A stretch of 64,000 nucleotides of DNA from Plasmodium malariae. Lineage: Eukaryota; Apicomplexa; Aconoidasida; Haemosporida; Plasmodiidae. Below, piece by piece: positions 52,204 to 63,933 of the stretch. The notes below the pieces were generated by a model. The model had not been told where the DNA came from, did not search any database, and saw only the letters and a list, made by a program, of their open reading frames with translations. Made by a program: the position numbers and the translations under genes. The stretch lies in contig NC_041786.1 in NCBI RefSeq assembly GCF_900090045.1, positions 1,916,501-1,980,500 on the forward strand, in the 5' to 3' direction. Position 1 is the first letter of the stretch. The number at the start of each line of letters is the position of its first letter.

Positions 52204-53244
52204 GGTGTAATGGCACAATTCGATAAAAAAAAAAATTTAACTTGTTCAGATGAATATTCTTATTCTGAAGAACAATTTTATTCCCTTCCATCTAAATGTT
52301 AAGCGTGAGAAACAATTTATAACATTACATAGAGTAAACAACAAGAAAAAATAAAAACACGTGCGTAATATCTTATAACCATACATACATAATTATATAT
52401 ACATGAATTTGCTAAGTGTTTATACATTCTGTATGCTTATTAAAAATGAGATGAGTAAAATAAATTACTCTTTAAATATCTAATTGTTTGTAAAAAAGGT
52501 CAATTGATAAAATGTTTTATTATATTAAAACTTTTCTTCTTTTTTTTTTTAGTTGAACACATTTGAAATTTGTAAATGCGGGAAAATTATACATATATAG
52601 TATGTATATATATGTTATATATATGCATATGTAGTACAATAAAAAAATAATAAATAAATTTAAATGGTATAAAGCATTGTGTTATATATGCAAAAAAGAA
52701 ATTACTTACCAAAAACTTGCTTTCAAAAAAAAAAAAAAAAATGTATATAATAAAAATTTGTACATAATTGTTGCTTCATATATTCTCTGTAATACGAGAA
52801 CCTATTTTCTTTTCATTTTAATTATTTTCCAACTTTAAAAAGTTTCAATATTTTATTTTATACAAATTGCTTATTTTATTTTTTATCTTTATTATGGTAT
52901 TTAAAGAAAAAAATTAAAAATATTTGTTAGTACGTGAAAGGCCTAGTATATATTAAACTACATCTTTCAGTAAATGCAGTTAAGCGTAAAAATACTACTG
53001 ACGTTTCGGAAAATGCCCTAAACTAATAAAAAGAGAGACGGACGTAAAACGTATAATCTAAGTAGATGTACATATATCCACACTAGTGCACGTAGAACTA
53101 CATACCTTACCGAATTTCATCTGTTATTCGCTTGCATTTTGCATATGTGCACGAAAAAGCATTAGTGTTAGAAATGAAAAAAAAAAAAAATGGGAGAACA
53201 AAATATAAAACAAAAAATATTAACTGCTAGGTATTTTAAAAATT
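52204..53244. other. Intergenic region
   Basis: About 1 kb between two minus-strand genes, AT-rich, with A runs near 52724-52741 and 53177-53190. I see no coding exon or RNA gene. Confidence 0.5.
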
Positions 53245-54093
53245 TCAATGAAAATGAGATGGGTACAAAACAGATTTTGGAACAGATAAAGGATCTCCAT
53301 TGTTAATAAAAAATTTATGTCCTTCTTGTTTCAACTTTTCAAAGCATTCTTTTTTACATTGAATATCTAACCAACGGCATTCTTTACATCTTGTCTTCGG
53401 GTAAATAAAAAATAATTTCCCATGCCAAGTAAAATCTCTTTTCTTTCCATTCAAATGTCCATAATCATATGGCTTTGGACAAGGGGGTTTCATCGTAAAA
53501 TGAACTTGTGCATGATACCATAAATATATACACGCTACAAATAATAAATATACATGAAACTTTAAAAATATCATTAATTTCCTTTCATATTCTGTTAACA
53601 TAACAGTAGATAATCTCGTATATGGATCTAAATCCAAAATCCATTCCTTTCTATTATTATATCTTGTCAGAAAACCAGAAATATCCAAATATCTATAGAT
53701 TTTTTGTCCAGTTGTTTCAGGTTCATTCTTATCAAAAAAAATTAAAACATTCGGGTTTTTAAAAATTGATAAATTGCTTTTCGAACATTCCTCAGATATG
53801 CTAGATGCACTTTCTTTCGTTGCTCTGTTCGACTCAACTGTTGATATTCCTGAAAAACTTTTTATTAAATTTATTTTAAATAACATTATACTATTATTCC
53901 TTTTATATGTCAATAGAGAGGAATTATCAAGGTTAATAAGATCCCTCCTTAAATAGTGATTCTCTGTTACATACGTCCTTAATAACATTTTACTCCCGTA
54001 TTTTTCTTCTATATTTATACAATTATTAAACATGCCATTTCTGCCTATTTTTAAAAATGCCCCTAGCATATGCTTATCACTTTTACCAAGCAT
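53245..54093 (-). CDS. Mitochondrial inner-membrane protein, COX6A-like C-terminus
   Basis: Single exon, 282 residues from the first ATG. The first 70 residues are basic and hydroxylated with few acidic groups, as in a mitochondrial presequence. One transmembrane helix (IFLKFHVYLLFVACIYLWYH, about residues 175-196) is followed by YDYGHLNGKKRDFTWHGKLF. That helix plus Y.HL....K.F.W....LF..P pattern is the signature of cytochrome c oxidase subunit 6A. After it comes a cysteine array TRCKECRWLDIQCKKEC (C-x2-C-x6-C-x3-C) not found in animal COX6A, which could bind metal or form disulfides in the intermembrane space. The length is about three times that of classical COX6A. I infer a respiratory-complex subunit of the divergent apicomplexan type; the exact complex is uncertain. 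Confidence 0.5.
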   Translation of the reverse strand: MLGKSDKHMLGAFLKIGRNGMFNNCINIEEKYGSKMLLRTYVTENHYLRRDLINLDNSSLLTYKRNNSIMLFKINLIKSFSGISTVESNRATKESASSISEECSKSNLSIFKNPNVLIFFDKNEPETTGQKIYRYLDISGFLTRYNNRKEWILDLDPYTRLSTVMLTEYERKLMIFLKFHVYLLFVACIYLWYHAQVHFTMKPPCPKPYDYGHLNGKKRDFTWHGKLFFIYPKTRCKECRWLDIQCKKECFEKLKQEGHKFFINNGDPLSVPKSVLYPSHFH

Positions 54094-57000
54094 TTTAGTT
54101 TCTATTATTTTCTTGTGTAATGTGCCCCCTTTTGTGCGTTAGTTAGTCTTCTTGTCTTCTTATTTGTTCGTTTGTTTGACTGCTTGTTGGCCTTTTTGTT
54201 CTATTATTGCTGCTACTTTTTTTTCTTTACGCATTTATAATGCCATAAATTTCAGATTAAGCATGTACGCAGTCTATATCCAACTAAATTATCGTATACA
54301 TATTTTTTTCATAATTTTTTTCAAACAGAAATACACTTTTATTGAAATAATTTAGTATTTTTAAGATAAAAATAAAAAAAAATAAATGTGCATACGCGAA
54401 CTTTCTAAAAACAATGTATACGTATATATTTATCCAATTAAAAAGGTATACTCTGATGTCTGAAAAAATTTATCTTAGGTTTGTTGATAACTTAAATGCT
54501 CTTCTTTCGTGTATTATTTTAAACAAAAATGAAAATGTATATATTATGGTACACACACAAACATGTACAAAAAAAAATATAAATATATATACGCAATATT
54601 TTTCATCTAAAAAAAAACGTTTAACTAATGTAAAAATAAATAAGTATTATTCATAAAAATAATAACATATAATTATTCTTTTGCCTTTTTTATCTTAAAG
54701 TAACAAAAAAACAAAAAAAAAAAAAAAATACGCATACAAACGAATATACATTATATAAATATTTATGTATAAACGCTTTCCCCATATAATATATACATGT
54801 ATACGTACCTATTTTATGTTTAAAATGCTCTTAAGAAATGTAACGACAATTTCAGTTATTTAAAAGCATTTCATACGCTTTAAATTACACTTGCTAAAAT
54901 ACAATAATTTTGTCAACTTTCTTCTTTTCCTGTTTACTGGAGTGCTATAAAATAATATCTTTCAACTTTCATATAATATTTGCACGAAAAAAAAAAAAAA
55001 AAAAATTCAGAAAATAAATGCACATTAAATCACAATTTTATATTCGTAAATAGTAGTACTGAAAAAAAAAAACAAAGCTGTACTTTTTTTAATTTGCGAT
55101 GCATATTTCTTAAAAAAAAAATAGAAGCATCAATGTGTAATTCATTTGATAAAAATAAAAATTAACCTAATTTCATGGTATGGGTGTGAAAATAAATTAG
55201 ATGTTTTGTGTTTTGTGTTTTATGCTTTATGTTTCTTTTACTGCTTAAATGAAGAAAATTTAAAGGGACAAGTCTATTCAGAGAATACTGTTATGCAGGT
55301 GCCATTCACAGAATGGAAAACATTGTTAAGACTAAAAAGATTCAAAATGATTAGTAAAGTTAATCCCCCGTATTACATTTTTTTTTTTTTTTTCATGTGT
55401 ATTATATTTATTTTTTATTATTATGTAGTTATTATGCATTAAAGTATTTTCGTTTTACATATTTTTATGTAATGTCAGTAGAATGATAATTATGATATAC
55501 TACCGTATTGAATACCTTTACTGTTAAGTTATATAAATGAATATAAAGGAATTTTGATAAGAACAGTGTATCACTTTCTTGAATATATATATATATATAC
55601 ATATATTATAGCACCGTATTTTCATTATTACCTGCTTAATGTTTTTACCATGTTTGTGCCGTTTTTGCAAATGAAAAATAACAAACGTTTTAACTTCAAT
55701 AAAATAATTTTTTGGTAGTATAATAAAAGATAAAAGATGAAAACATTTAAAAATGAATTAACACTATAACTTTTTCAGTTGTTTATGGTAACAAATTATA
55801 AGGAGCTAATTTCCTTTTTCTTTTCACATTTCAATAGAATAAAAAAGTAACGATATAATTAGCTGCTTGTGAAAAGATCTATTTTTTTTTTTATTTCTCC
55901 GTGTGCAGTAGTATATGTACGTGTTACAGCTGGAGTAAATCATTATGGGATGAAAGAAATGATTAAATATTAAGTGGATGATAAATGGAAATTCTGGGAC
56001 ACATAAGCATACTTATGTACATATATACATATGTGTGTATGTTTATATATATATGTGTACATATATTGGTATAAATTTCCATTTTTCCTTTTTTTTAATT
56101 TTGTTTAGCATAAATTAACACATCCAAATGCTGAAATAAATAAAACTCGAACTCAACCAAATGCATTATTTTGAAGTTAAAACATTTCTGTATTTTGAAA
56201 AACTTTTTGAAATAAATATATAAAAACTCTAATGGAGCATTTAAAAAAATTTTAGTTAAAAAACATGGGTTAGCAGTCAAATGGTGAAAATATTTCGAAT
56301 GAATAATAACTGGAAGCAAATACTTTTCCATACATACATACGTATATAAATATATACCTATATATATATATATATATATATGATGAAAATAAATTTTGAT
56401 CTAATGAAACTACGCTCAAAATAAAAAAAATGCAATTCGTTTAATCTATTTTATTCAACATAGGAATTAAAGATAAAATTTTCTAAAAACAATGAGTCTA
56501 AGAATTACTGACATAAAACATTTGTTAAAAAATCTATCCTTTTTTTATTAATTTCATGTTATTCATCAGTAAGAGAAATTCACATAAGGGTAACGTAAAA
56601 TAAATATTTACATATACAATATTAACCATATATATATGCATACATTTATACATGTATGAGCGTGTGTATATAACATAAGAAAATGCTTTTTTTTTTCTTT
56701 CTATGTAATTTGCTCATCAAATGTTTCGCGTTTAACTGTTTCAATGAACGAGATATAATAGGAATTACGCATGTGTATATATTGAGGGCTTTTCAAGTAT
56801 TCATTTTGAATGGCAGAAATATATATGTATATATATATATATTTTTTTTTTTATTGAAATATAAAAGTTGAATTGTTATATTTCTGAAATATGACTTCAC
56901 GCAGAAAAATAGTGTAACTCCGTTCATTTATAATCATTAAAAACATTATTTTATATAAAAGCATAAATTTTAACCCCATTGTAAACAAAAATAGTATCTC

Positions 57001-57252
57001 TATTTTAATGATAGAGGTATAAATGGTTCTTCCACGTCAAGGCTTGTATAACAACATTGTGTTAAAGAAGGTATACGAAGGGCATATATTAGTTTTTTTT
57101 ATTTTTTTTCATATTAACATTCACTCATTAATTGATTCATTTATATACCATTTCATTCATTTATTCACCCATTCATTGGAATATATGTATTGATGGATAC
57201 ACCATATTTAACGAAAAGATAAAAAAAAAAAAAAAAAGCCAAATAAATAAAA
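54094..57252. other. 3.2-kb gap with scattered coding-like fragments
   Basis: Divergent region between the COX6A-like gene and the FtsH-type gene. Plus-strand pieces at 54456-54533 (MSEKIYLRFVDNLNALLSCI...) and 55269-55361 (GQVYSENTVMQVPFTEWKTL...) use a wider amino-acid range than chance frames here. On the minus strand a 79-codon frame at 56095-56331 looks cyclin-like (separate entry). I could not join any of these into a full gene. The rest is (TA)n, poly(A) and poly(T) sequence. Confidence 0.4.
55980..56331 (-). pseudogene. Cyclin-C-like fragment, gene or decayed remnant unresolved
   Basis: A minus-strand frame at 56095-56331 reads HHLTANPCFLTKIFLNAPLE and further on HLVEFEFYLFQHLD. The first piece resembles the cyclin-box helix A.C.FLA.KVEE.P. 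The second resembles the cyclin C block ILECEFYLLELMD. A possible splice from GATGT/GTTAAT (about 56120) to CCCAG/AATTTCC (about 56003) adds V-ISIYHPLNI, like the IVYHPYRPL that follows in cyclin C, but a stop comes at once. Upstream at about 56470-56515 a fragment LIVFRKFYL followed by a stop resembles the YFKRFY motif. Stops at two points suggest a decayed gene, but small unrecognised introns could also explain them. In AT-rich DNA such partial matches can arise by chance. Confidence 0.3.
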
Positions 57253-59370
57253 ATGTTAATCCTACGGAATCTTGTGGTATTGGATTTAAAAAGAAGTACT
57301 ATGCTATACGCTAATAATTTCGAAAATATAAGATGTAAATTAAACAGCAAAAGATGGTTTACTATATTGAAGAATGAAAGATTAGATAGATTGAAAAGAG
57401 AAATTCGTTACAAGCCTAATGATAATTTCTTAATATTACAGTTTTATAAAGAAGCTAATGTACATAATCCAAATGAAGTTATAAAACATTATGAAAGCAC
57501 GAATTATGTGAAAAATGAAAGTATAATAAAAGAGTATATAAAAGCATTGGTGTATACAAACAAACTGAAATATACCAATCTTGATAATATAAAACATGAT
57601 AATAATGATTATAACTCTTACAGAAAAACAACGGATGAATCTAATTATATAAATGAAAGGAATAATGAACGTTCCAATGTGTATGAAACGAATAATTTAA
57701 AAGGTGATTCAAGTTATAATAATAATATATCTCAATCAGCATATAAAGAAGATTATGCAGATAAAAAAAAAGGAGGTATATATGCGGATATTTTTAATTT
57801 GCAAATAGATCCAAAGAAGCCTTTAAAAGTATCTGTAATTGATGGAAATAAAAAAGGATTATGGAATTTACTAAAATCAACAGTTGGGTTCTTAATTTTA
57901 GTAGCAGCAGCAAGCGTTTATTTAGAAGGAGTATCACAAAATGTACAGAAGGGTATAGGAGTAGTAAATAAGAAAATAATTCCAGTAGAAAATGTGAAGG
58001 TAACCTTTGCAGATGTAAAAGGTTGTGATGAAGTAAAACAAGAGCTTGAAGAAATTATTGATTATTTAAAAAATTCAGATAAATTTACAAAAATAGGTGC
58101 AAAATTACCTAAAGGAATACTATTATCAGGAGAACCAGGCACAGGAAAAACATTAATTGCTAGAGCCATAGCAGGTGAAGCTAATGTGCCTTTTCTTCAA
58201 GCATCGGGTTCAGAATTTGAAGAAATGTTCGTTGGTGTAGGTGCAAGAAGAATAAGAGAACTATTTCAATCTGCTAAAAAACATGCTCCATGTATTGTCT
58301 TCATTGATGAAATTGATGCAGTAGGATCAAAAAGAAGTAATAGAGATAATAGTGCAGTCAGAATGACACTAAATCAATTATTAGTAGAATTGGATGGCTT
58401 TGAACAAAATGAAGGTATTGTTGTAATATGTGCTACTAATTTTCCACAAAGTTTAGATAAGGCATTAGTTAGACCAGGAAGATTAGATAAGACTATTGTA
58501 GTGCCATTACCTGATATAAAAGGAAGATATGAAATTTTAAAAATGTATAGTAGTAAAATAGTTTTATCAAAAGATGTAGATTTACATGTTTTATCTAGAA
58601 GAACAGTTGGTATGACTGGTGCAGATTTAAATAATATTCTCAACATAGCAGCTATAAAATGTTCTGTTGAAGGAAAAAAAGCAGTAGATATGAATTCCAT
58701 TGAACAAGCTTTTGATAGAGTTGTTGTAGGGTTACAGAGGAAATCTCCTTTAAATGATGAAGAAAAAAATATTACTGCATATCATGAAGGTGGTCATACT
58801 TTAGTTAATTTTTATACCAAAGGTTCCGATCCAGTTCATAAGGCAACTATTATGCCAAGAGGAATGTCCTTAGGTGTTACATGGAAAATACCAATTGGTG
58901 ATAAATACAGCCAAAAAATCAAAGATGTTCAAAGTGAAATAGATGTATTAATGGGTGGTTTAGTATCTGAAGAAATTGTATTTGGAAAGAATAATGTGAC
59001 TACAGGTTGTTCGAGCGATTTGCAAAGGGCTACACATATAGCTCAATCACTTGTTATGAATTATGGAGTAGGTATAAATGAAGAAAACATATCCATGTTT
59101 CTACAAGATAAAAAAAATATCAGCGAAGAAATGAAAATAAAAATTGATAAATCCATTCAAAAAATATTATTAGACTCTTATAATAGGGCAAAGAAAGTCT
59201 TAAATCAGCACATTGATGAATTACATAGAGTTGCATCAGCTTTAATTGAATACGAAACTTTAACAAGCGATGAAATTAAATTAGCTATGCAAGGAAAATG
59301 TGATCAAATAAGGAAAAACAGAGAACTGAAACAGAAAGAGTTTAATTTGAAGGACAACAGTATTTCTTAA
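57253..59370 (+). CDS. FTSH: ATP-dependent zinc metalloprotease, FtsH/i-AAA family
   Basis: Membrane-anchored quality-control protease of 705 residues, single exon. The N-terminus MLILRNLVVLDLKRSTML is basic, consistent with a mitochondrial leader. An asparagine-rich linker follows, then one membrane helix (LLKSTVGFLILVAAASVYL, about residues 206-224). The AAA module has Walker A GEPGTGKT (from residue 293), Walker B CIVFIDEIDAVG (about 348) and the second region of homology RPGRLDKTIVVPLPD. The protease domain has zinc motif HEGGH (511-515) and a distal SSDLQRAT acidic ligand region. One membrane pass and close similarity to Yme1 point to the intermembrane-space (i-AAA) type rather than the two-pass m-AAA or the apicoplast FtsH1. 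All catalytic residues are present. The gene is convergent with the EFCAB10-like gene. Confidence 0.95.
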   Translation: MLILRNLVVLDLKRSTMLYANNFENIRCKLNSKRWFTILKNERLDRLKREIRYKPNDNFLILQFYKEANVHNPNEVIKHYESTNYVKNESIIKEYIKALVYTNKLKYTNLDNIKHDNNDYNSYRKTTDESNYINERNNERSNVYETNNLKGDSSYNNNISQSAYKEDYADKKKGGIYADIFNLQIDPKKPLKVSVIDGNKKGLWNLLKSTVGFLILVAAASVYLEGVSQNVQKGIGVVNKKIIPVENVKVTFADVKGCDEVKQELEEIIDYLKNSDKFTKIGAKLPKGILLSGEPGTGKTLIARAIAGEANVPFLQASGSEFEEMFVGVGARRIRELFQSAKKHAPCIVFIDEIDAVGSKRSNRDNSAVRMTLNQLLVELDGFEQNEGIVVICATNFPQSLDKALVRPGRLDKTIVVPLPDIKGRYEILKMYSSKIVLSKDVDLHVLSRRTVGMTGADLNNILNIAAIKCSVEGKKAVDMNSIEQAFDRVVVGLQRKSPLNDEEKNITAYHEGGHTLVNFYTKGSDPVHKATIMPRGMSLGVTWKIPIGDKYSQKIKDVQSEIDVLMGGLVSEEIVFGKNNVTTGCSSDLQRATHIAQSLVMNYGVGINEENISMFLQDKKNISEEMKIKIDKSIQKILLDSYNRAKKVLNQHIDELHRVASALIEYETLTSDEIKLAMQGKCDQIRKNRELKQKEFNLKDNSIS

Positions 59371-59638
59371 CCCATTAGCAGGCATGTGCTCATATATATA
59401 TGCATGTATGCATATGTAAATGTGTTTCCTCGAAAACATTCAGGAATTTCTTTTTTTTTATGTTACTATTTTGTGTTACCTTGTCTTATTCGCAATTACA
59501 TTTAAGCCCTTATTTTATCTGTGTTCTTTTTTATCACATATTTATTAACCCCTATTTTGTATACGTATATTTTTTAACATTGTGTTTTATTGTTAAATTA
59601 TTGCGTACCTGTTTTTCCTATTTGTGCATTTATATGTG

Positions 59639-59674
<36 letters not shown>

Positions 59675-60245
59675 TAGGCGTTAATAAATGGACACGTACA
59701 GATGCATACGTGTAAAAAACTAACCATGTGCATATATACTCACGCTACAATGAATTATGTATATTTCACCTAATACTCTTGTTTGTTCTCTTACTCTTAA
59801 CTGTTTACAATTATTCTGTTCACATTAGCTTTCTCTTTCATAATTTTGGTACCAATTTTATTTTTTCATTATGTAATTTATCATTTATTTATGATCTCAT
59901 ACTCTTTTTTTTTTTAAATAATATCACAAAAGCATTATAGGTTAACATAAATTTTTGTTAATTAAAAAAAAATAAACGAAAAAAGAAAAAAGAAAAGAAA
60001 AACAAAATAAAACAAAAACGAACAAATAAGTTTTCCATAACAAAAACATGGGTCCTAAGTAGTAGTCTTTTTTCCTTTTTTGTTGTTTATTGCAGTATCT
60101 AATTTTATTACTTATTAGACGTGTCCTATGTTGCCTTTTTTTTCTTTTTCTTTTTAATATATATATAAAAAAGTATACAAAAATTACAAGAAAAAAAAAG
60201 TATAAAATAAGCATAAAGTAGATACAAGACATAAACATAAATTCA
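59371..60245. other. Convergent intergenic region
   Basis: About 875 bp between convergent genes, with a (TA)n run at 59644-59670 and A/T-rich filler. No gene or RNA seen. Confidence 0.5.
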
Positions 60246-61435
60246 TTATTTAATAGTTTGGGTATTACTATTTAATAATAAACCAAACAACTGAGGTCTT
60301 TTTTTGAAAATAGTTAAAGAATTACTTTCGCTGTGAACTAAATATTCATTTTGTTCTTTCATAAAATTTATTATCTCCTTAAAACTCTCTGATTTTATAT
60401 ATTCATAATTTTTTCTCTTGAAGGAAGTAAGGACAAGGCCAAAAAAAAAAAAAAAAAAAAAGACGAAGCATATGTCAAAAACGTCAATTCGCATAAGCTG
60501 TATTAATATGAAAATTCATAAAATGGAAATCTTATTTTAATGCATAATTATATGTTGTTACATAATCTACGTTTATATATAATTAATATTTTTTCTAACG
60601 CATAAGATTTGAATATTTCGAAGTCAACGTCGTTTGCTATTTTTATGTTTTCCATGTACTCTCTTTGTTTATTATTTAACACGAATTGATTTAATCCTTA
60701 AGAAGAAAAAGTAAAATATATTATAATAATGAGGGAATAAAAATAAAGCAAAAGTGAAATTATGTAAAATAAAATATTTCAAACCTAAAATACATTTATC
60801 CTTTGTTATATATTTGTTGTTTTCTAAATTTAAGAAATTATACATAGCTATTATGTCTTCCTCATCAAATACTCTTTTTATTTCTTTCTACAACATTTTA
60901 AAGGGGCAAATATAAATATATAAATATATAAATATCTATCTATATATAAATATATATGTTATTACAAAACGTGTAATACTGATAACTCAAAAAAGTGAAG
61001 CCCTAATCTCTGATAGCACATGTATATATTTTTTGTTTTTATCCTTTGCCGTTATTTTCAAAATTCTTTTTACTTCTTTTTCTAATTTTTTAAGTTCTTC
61101 AATTATAGACTCCACAATATTTTTTGGTTTTCTGTAATAAACATAACCTAATAAACCCTTCATAACGCGAATATTTTTTATTTGGAATAATTAAAAAAGA
61201 AGTGCATATACCATTATTTATTATTTATGTATTATTTTTTTTTTTTTTTGTTACCTCAAGTATCTCAATTATTTTTTTGCCTCTAATATATTCAAGATCT
61301 TCTAAAAATTATAAAATCACAAAGAAAAAAGAATATTAAAATACAATTTTTTTTCTTTTTTTAAAAAAAACTATACGCGAAAGTTAGCTAGTAAATTACA
61401 CTTCTTGCATACTTTCATTTTATAGTACCACTCAT
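60246..61435 (-). CDS. EFCAB10-like protein: docking segment plus EF-hand-like segment
   Basis: Minus-strand gene of small exons. Best model: 61429-61435 (ATGAGTG), 61255-61301, 61020-61157, 60785-60887, 60571-60696 and 60246-60388. Joining exons 2 and 3 gives YIRGKKIIEILEGLLGYVYY then RKPKNIVESIIEELKKL. This aligns without gaps over about 36 residues to the start of EFCAB10 (YLEEHKIAELLENL..LL.HRPE.P..FL...LERL), a DPY-30/RIIa-type dimerization and docking fold. Exons 4-5 give VFDEEDIIAMYNFLNLENNKYITKDKC, matching the EF-hand-like part (DLDAIFGLLDP..QGYIT..QY). The calcium loop lacks the usual acidic spacing, so calcium binding is doubtful. EFCAB10-type proteins are known from cilia and flagella. 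The 7-nt first exon, the exon 3 donor and the last-exon acceptor are uncertain; exon 5 may end at its own stop instead. Confidence 0.6.
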
Positions 61436-63933
61436 TATCTCTATTTTTATTTAGAAAAAAAGACTTCAAATTGATAAAATGATAAAATATTTAACTATTC
61501 ACATATATTAGAATTGACATTTAATGAAGTAATTTTCCTCTTTGTCAATGTAACTGGAACATTTCCATATAAATAAAAAAAAAAAATTCCTTTACACTAA
61601 AAAGTAAAAACTATGTAATAAACTTCATATTTTTTTAGAATATCAAATAATATTAAAACTTGAATCGAATTTTTTTTTTCTTTTTATAAAAATATTTATA
61701 TTTGCTAAGATAATTTTTTTTGTCTTATACAGATTTTTCTTATCATATTTAACAGTGCATTCGAGTGTCTACTATAAAAGGAAATGTATTTAAAAAAGAT
61801 ATGGAACGTAAAAAAAAAAAAAAAGAAAAAAGAAAAATTCCCTATATTGTTAAAAAGGAAAAATAAAAAGAATGGTAATCCAAAGAAATTTAATTGTTCC
61901 TACTCCTACCTATACTAATATAATATTTCTATTTTATTTTTCTTTAAATGGGAAAAACACTCTGACATCCTTTTATTACTTTAAAAATGCACATAAACCT
62001 ATACAAAATTAAACTAAAATGCATCTTTTGAATTTTTTTGAATTTTTTAAAAATTGTAAAAAATTGAATATGGGAAAGCTCTTACATAAAAAATAAATAA
62101 AATAAAATAAAATAAGTCCATATGAATAACTAATAAAAAGTTAATATAAAAAAGGGTTCAGTATACTTTTCCGTCATTATTTTACGTATATGACCAACGG
62201 TCTTACAGATATATATATAATTATATGTAATATTATTCTTGTTTACATTTGCCTATAACGTCATATTCACTTGTTTATATATTTTCATGTGTTACAGCGT
62301 TTTTAATACATTTTTATATTTTCTTTTTTAGTTTAATTATGAATTAATCTTTAAAGTGGTTTGTATATGACTAGGGAATAATATCACATAAAATAAACCT
62401 GGTATTTGAAAAAATATTTAAAATAAAGAAATGCAGTCATACATTCTTTAAAATATGCAATAACCATTTTTCATTTCCCTCAAAGGAGGTTATTCTTCCA
62501 TGTTACTTCATTTTTTTTTTATATATTTTTTTTTTTGTAACAGCGTATAATTCAATAAGCTAAAATTAATTTCAATAAGGAAAAAATGCAAAACGAGACA
62601 TAAAAATAGTATTTTAAGAAAATATTTTATTCTTATGAGTATCTTAAAAATTAAATTTATACATACATTATACATTACAACACCTCATTATTTATTTTTT
62701 ATATAATAATTTTACGGCATTTATAGTTCTTTATTTACCTATTCGCCTATGTATGTATGTATATAAATAATATATATAAAAATATTTGTTAAAAAAAAAA
62801 AAAAAGTGTCATGGGGTTGTATGTTTTATGCTCTTTATTATTTAAATGCTCACGTAAAAAAAAAAAAATAACTTAAACCCTTTTTAATTATATGTAATTG
62901 TAAATATTATCTCATAAAAAAAATAGTTCTTTAAACATAAATTTAACGGAAACATTGGATAACAATTGTAATCAATAAGAATTAAAATGTTATAAAATAT
63001 ATAATTTTGTACGCATAGTTTAATTTGTAAATTTTATTTTATATATTTATAATCTTATATGTGTTTTAATAGAAGTATAATTAATTACTGTTTGCATAAA
63101 AATCATAATGTAAAAAAGTACTATTAATATAATGTATATATAATATTTATAAATACATAAGTATTAAAATACTTATATACAATATTACATTTATATAAAT
63201 AATGAATGATTTAATATAGTTCATATTAAAACGAAAAGTTCGCTATAAATATTGAAAATTTTGATTTATTTTCATCACTTTCAATTTTAAGGATTATTCA
63301 AATATTTCTTTTTCAATTTTCTCAAATTTTAAAAAGAGATTATAGGAAATTTACATAAATTTTCGCACACACACAAGAAAAAAAAAGAAAAAAAAAAATA
63401 GCTTTTAAGATTTTATGAAGCCAATAACTATTAGTTAGCTCTTTTTATATGTTAAAATCTATTTTACTATATTTTTAAGAATTTTGCTGAAAAGGATAAA
63501 AAATAATAGTATTATCCTCGGATCTTTTTTATAGAAGTACGGAAATTTTTATGTATATTTAAAAGATAATTGCAAAATTAGCATTTATAAAGAGATATAT
63601 TATATTGCATATAAATATCAAATTTAAATGAAATAAGAAAATAGCTTTTATAATTTGTATATTTGTTAACTTGTATATACCATCGCGTGCAAATATATAT
63701 ATATATATTATTATTAATTTATTTTTTTTTTTTTTTTTGTTACGTGTATATATATATATATTTATATGCGCGCATAAATATTGTTGGTTATACTTTTCCA
63801 AAAAAAGTTGAATTATACGCGCTATTTTATTTTATAAAAGATAATTAGCTGAATATATTTGGGTGTTATATACTTTGTATATAGCCTTATTTTTATTTTT
63901 TATTTTTTTTTATATTAAAGGACTATTTTAAGG
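61436..63933. other. Large divergent intergenic region
   Basis: 2.5 kb between divergent genes, all AT-rich with many homopolymer runs and short (TA)n tracts (63694-63708, 63749-63761). I see no coding exon or RNA gene. It should contain the V-ATPase subunit d promoter and 5' leader. Confidence 0.5.

Noticed and set aside
56683..56871. Plus-strand 62-codon hydrophobic frame as a signal-peptide protein
   Set aside because: Ends in (TA)n-derived Y/I codons, with no conserved motif and no extension by splicing; the opposite strand looks at least as coding-like.
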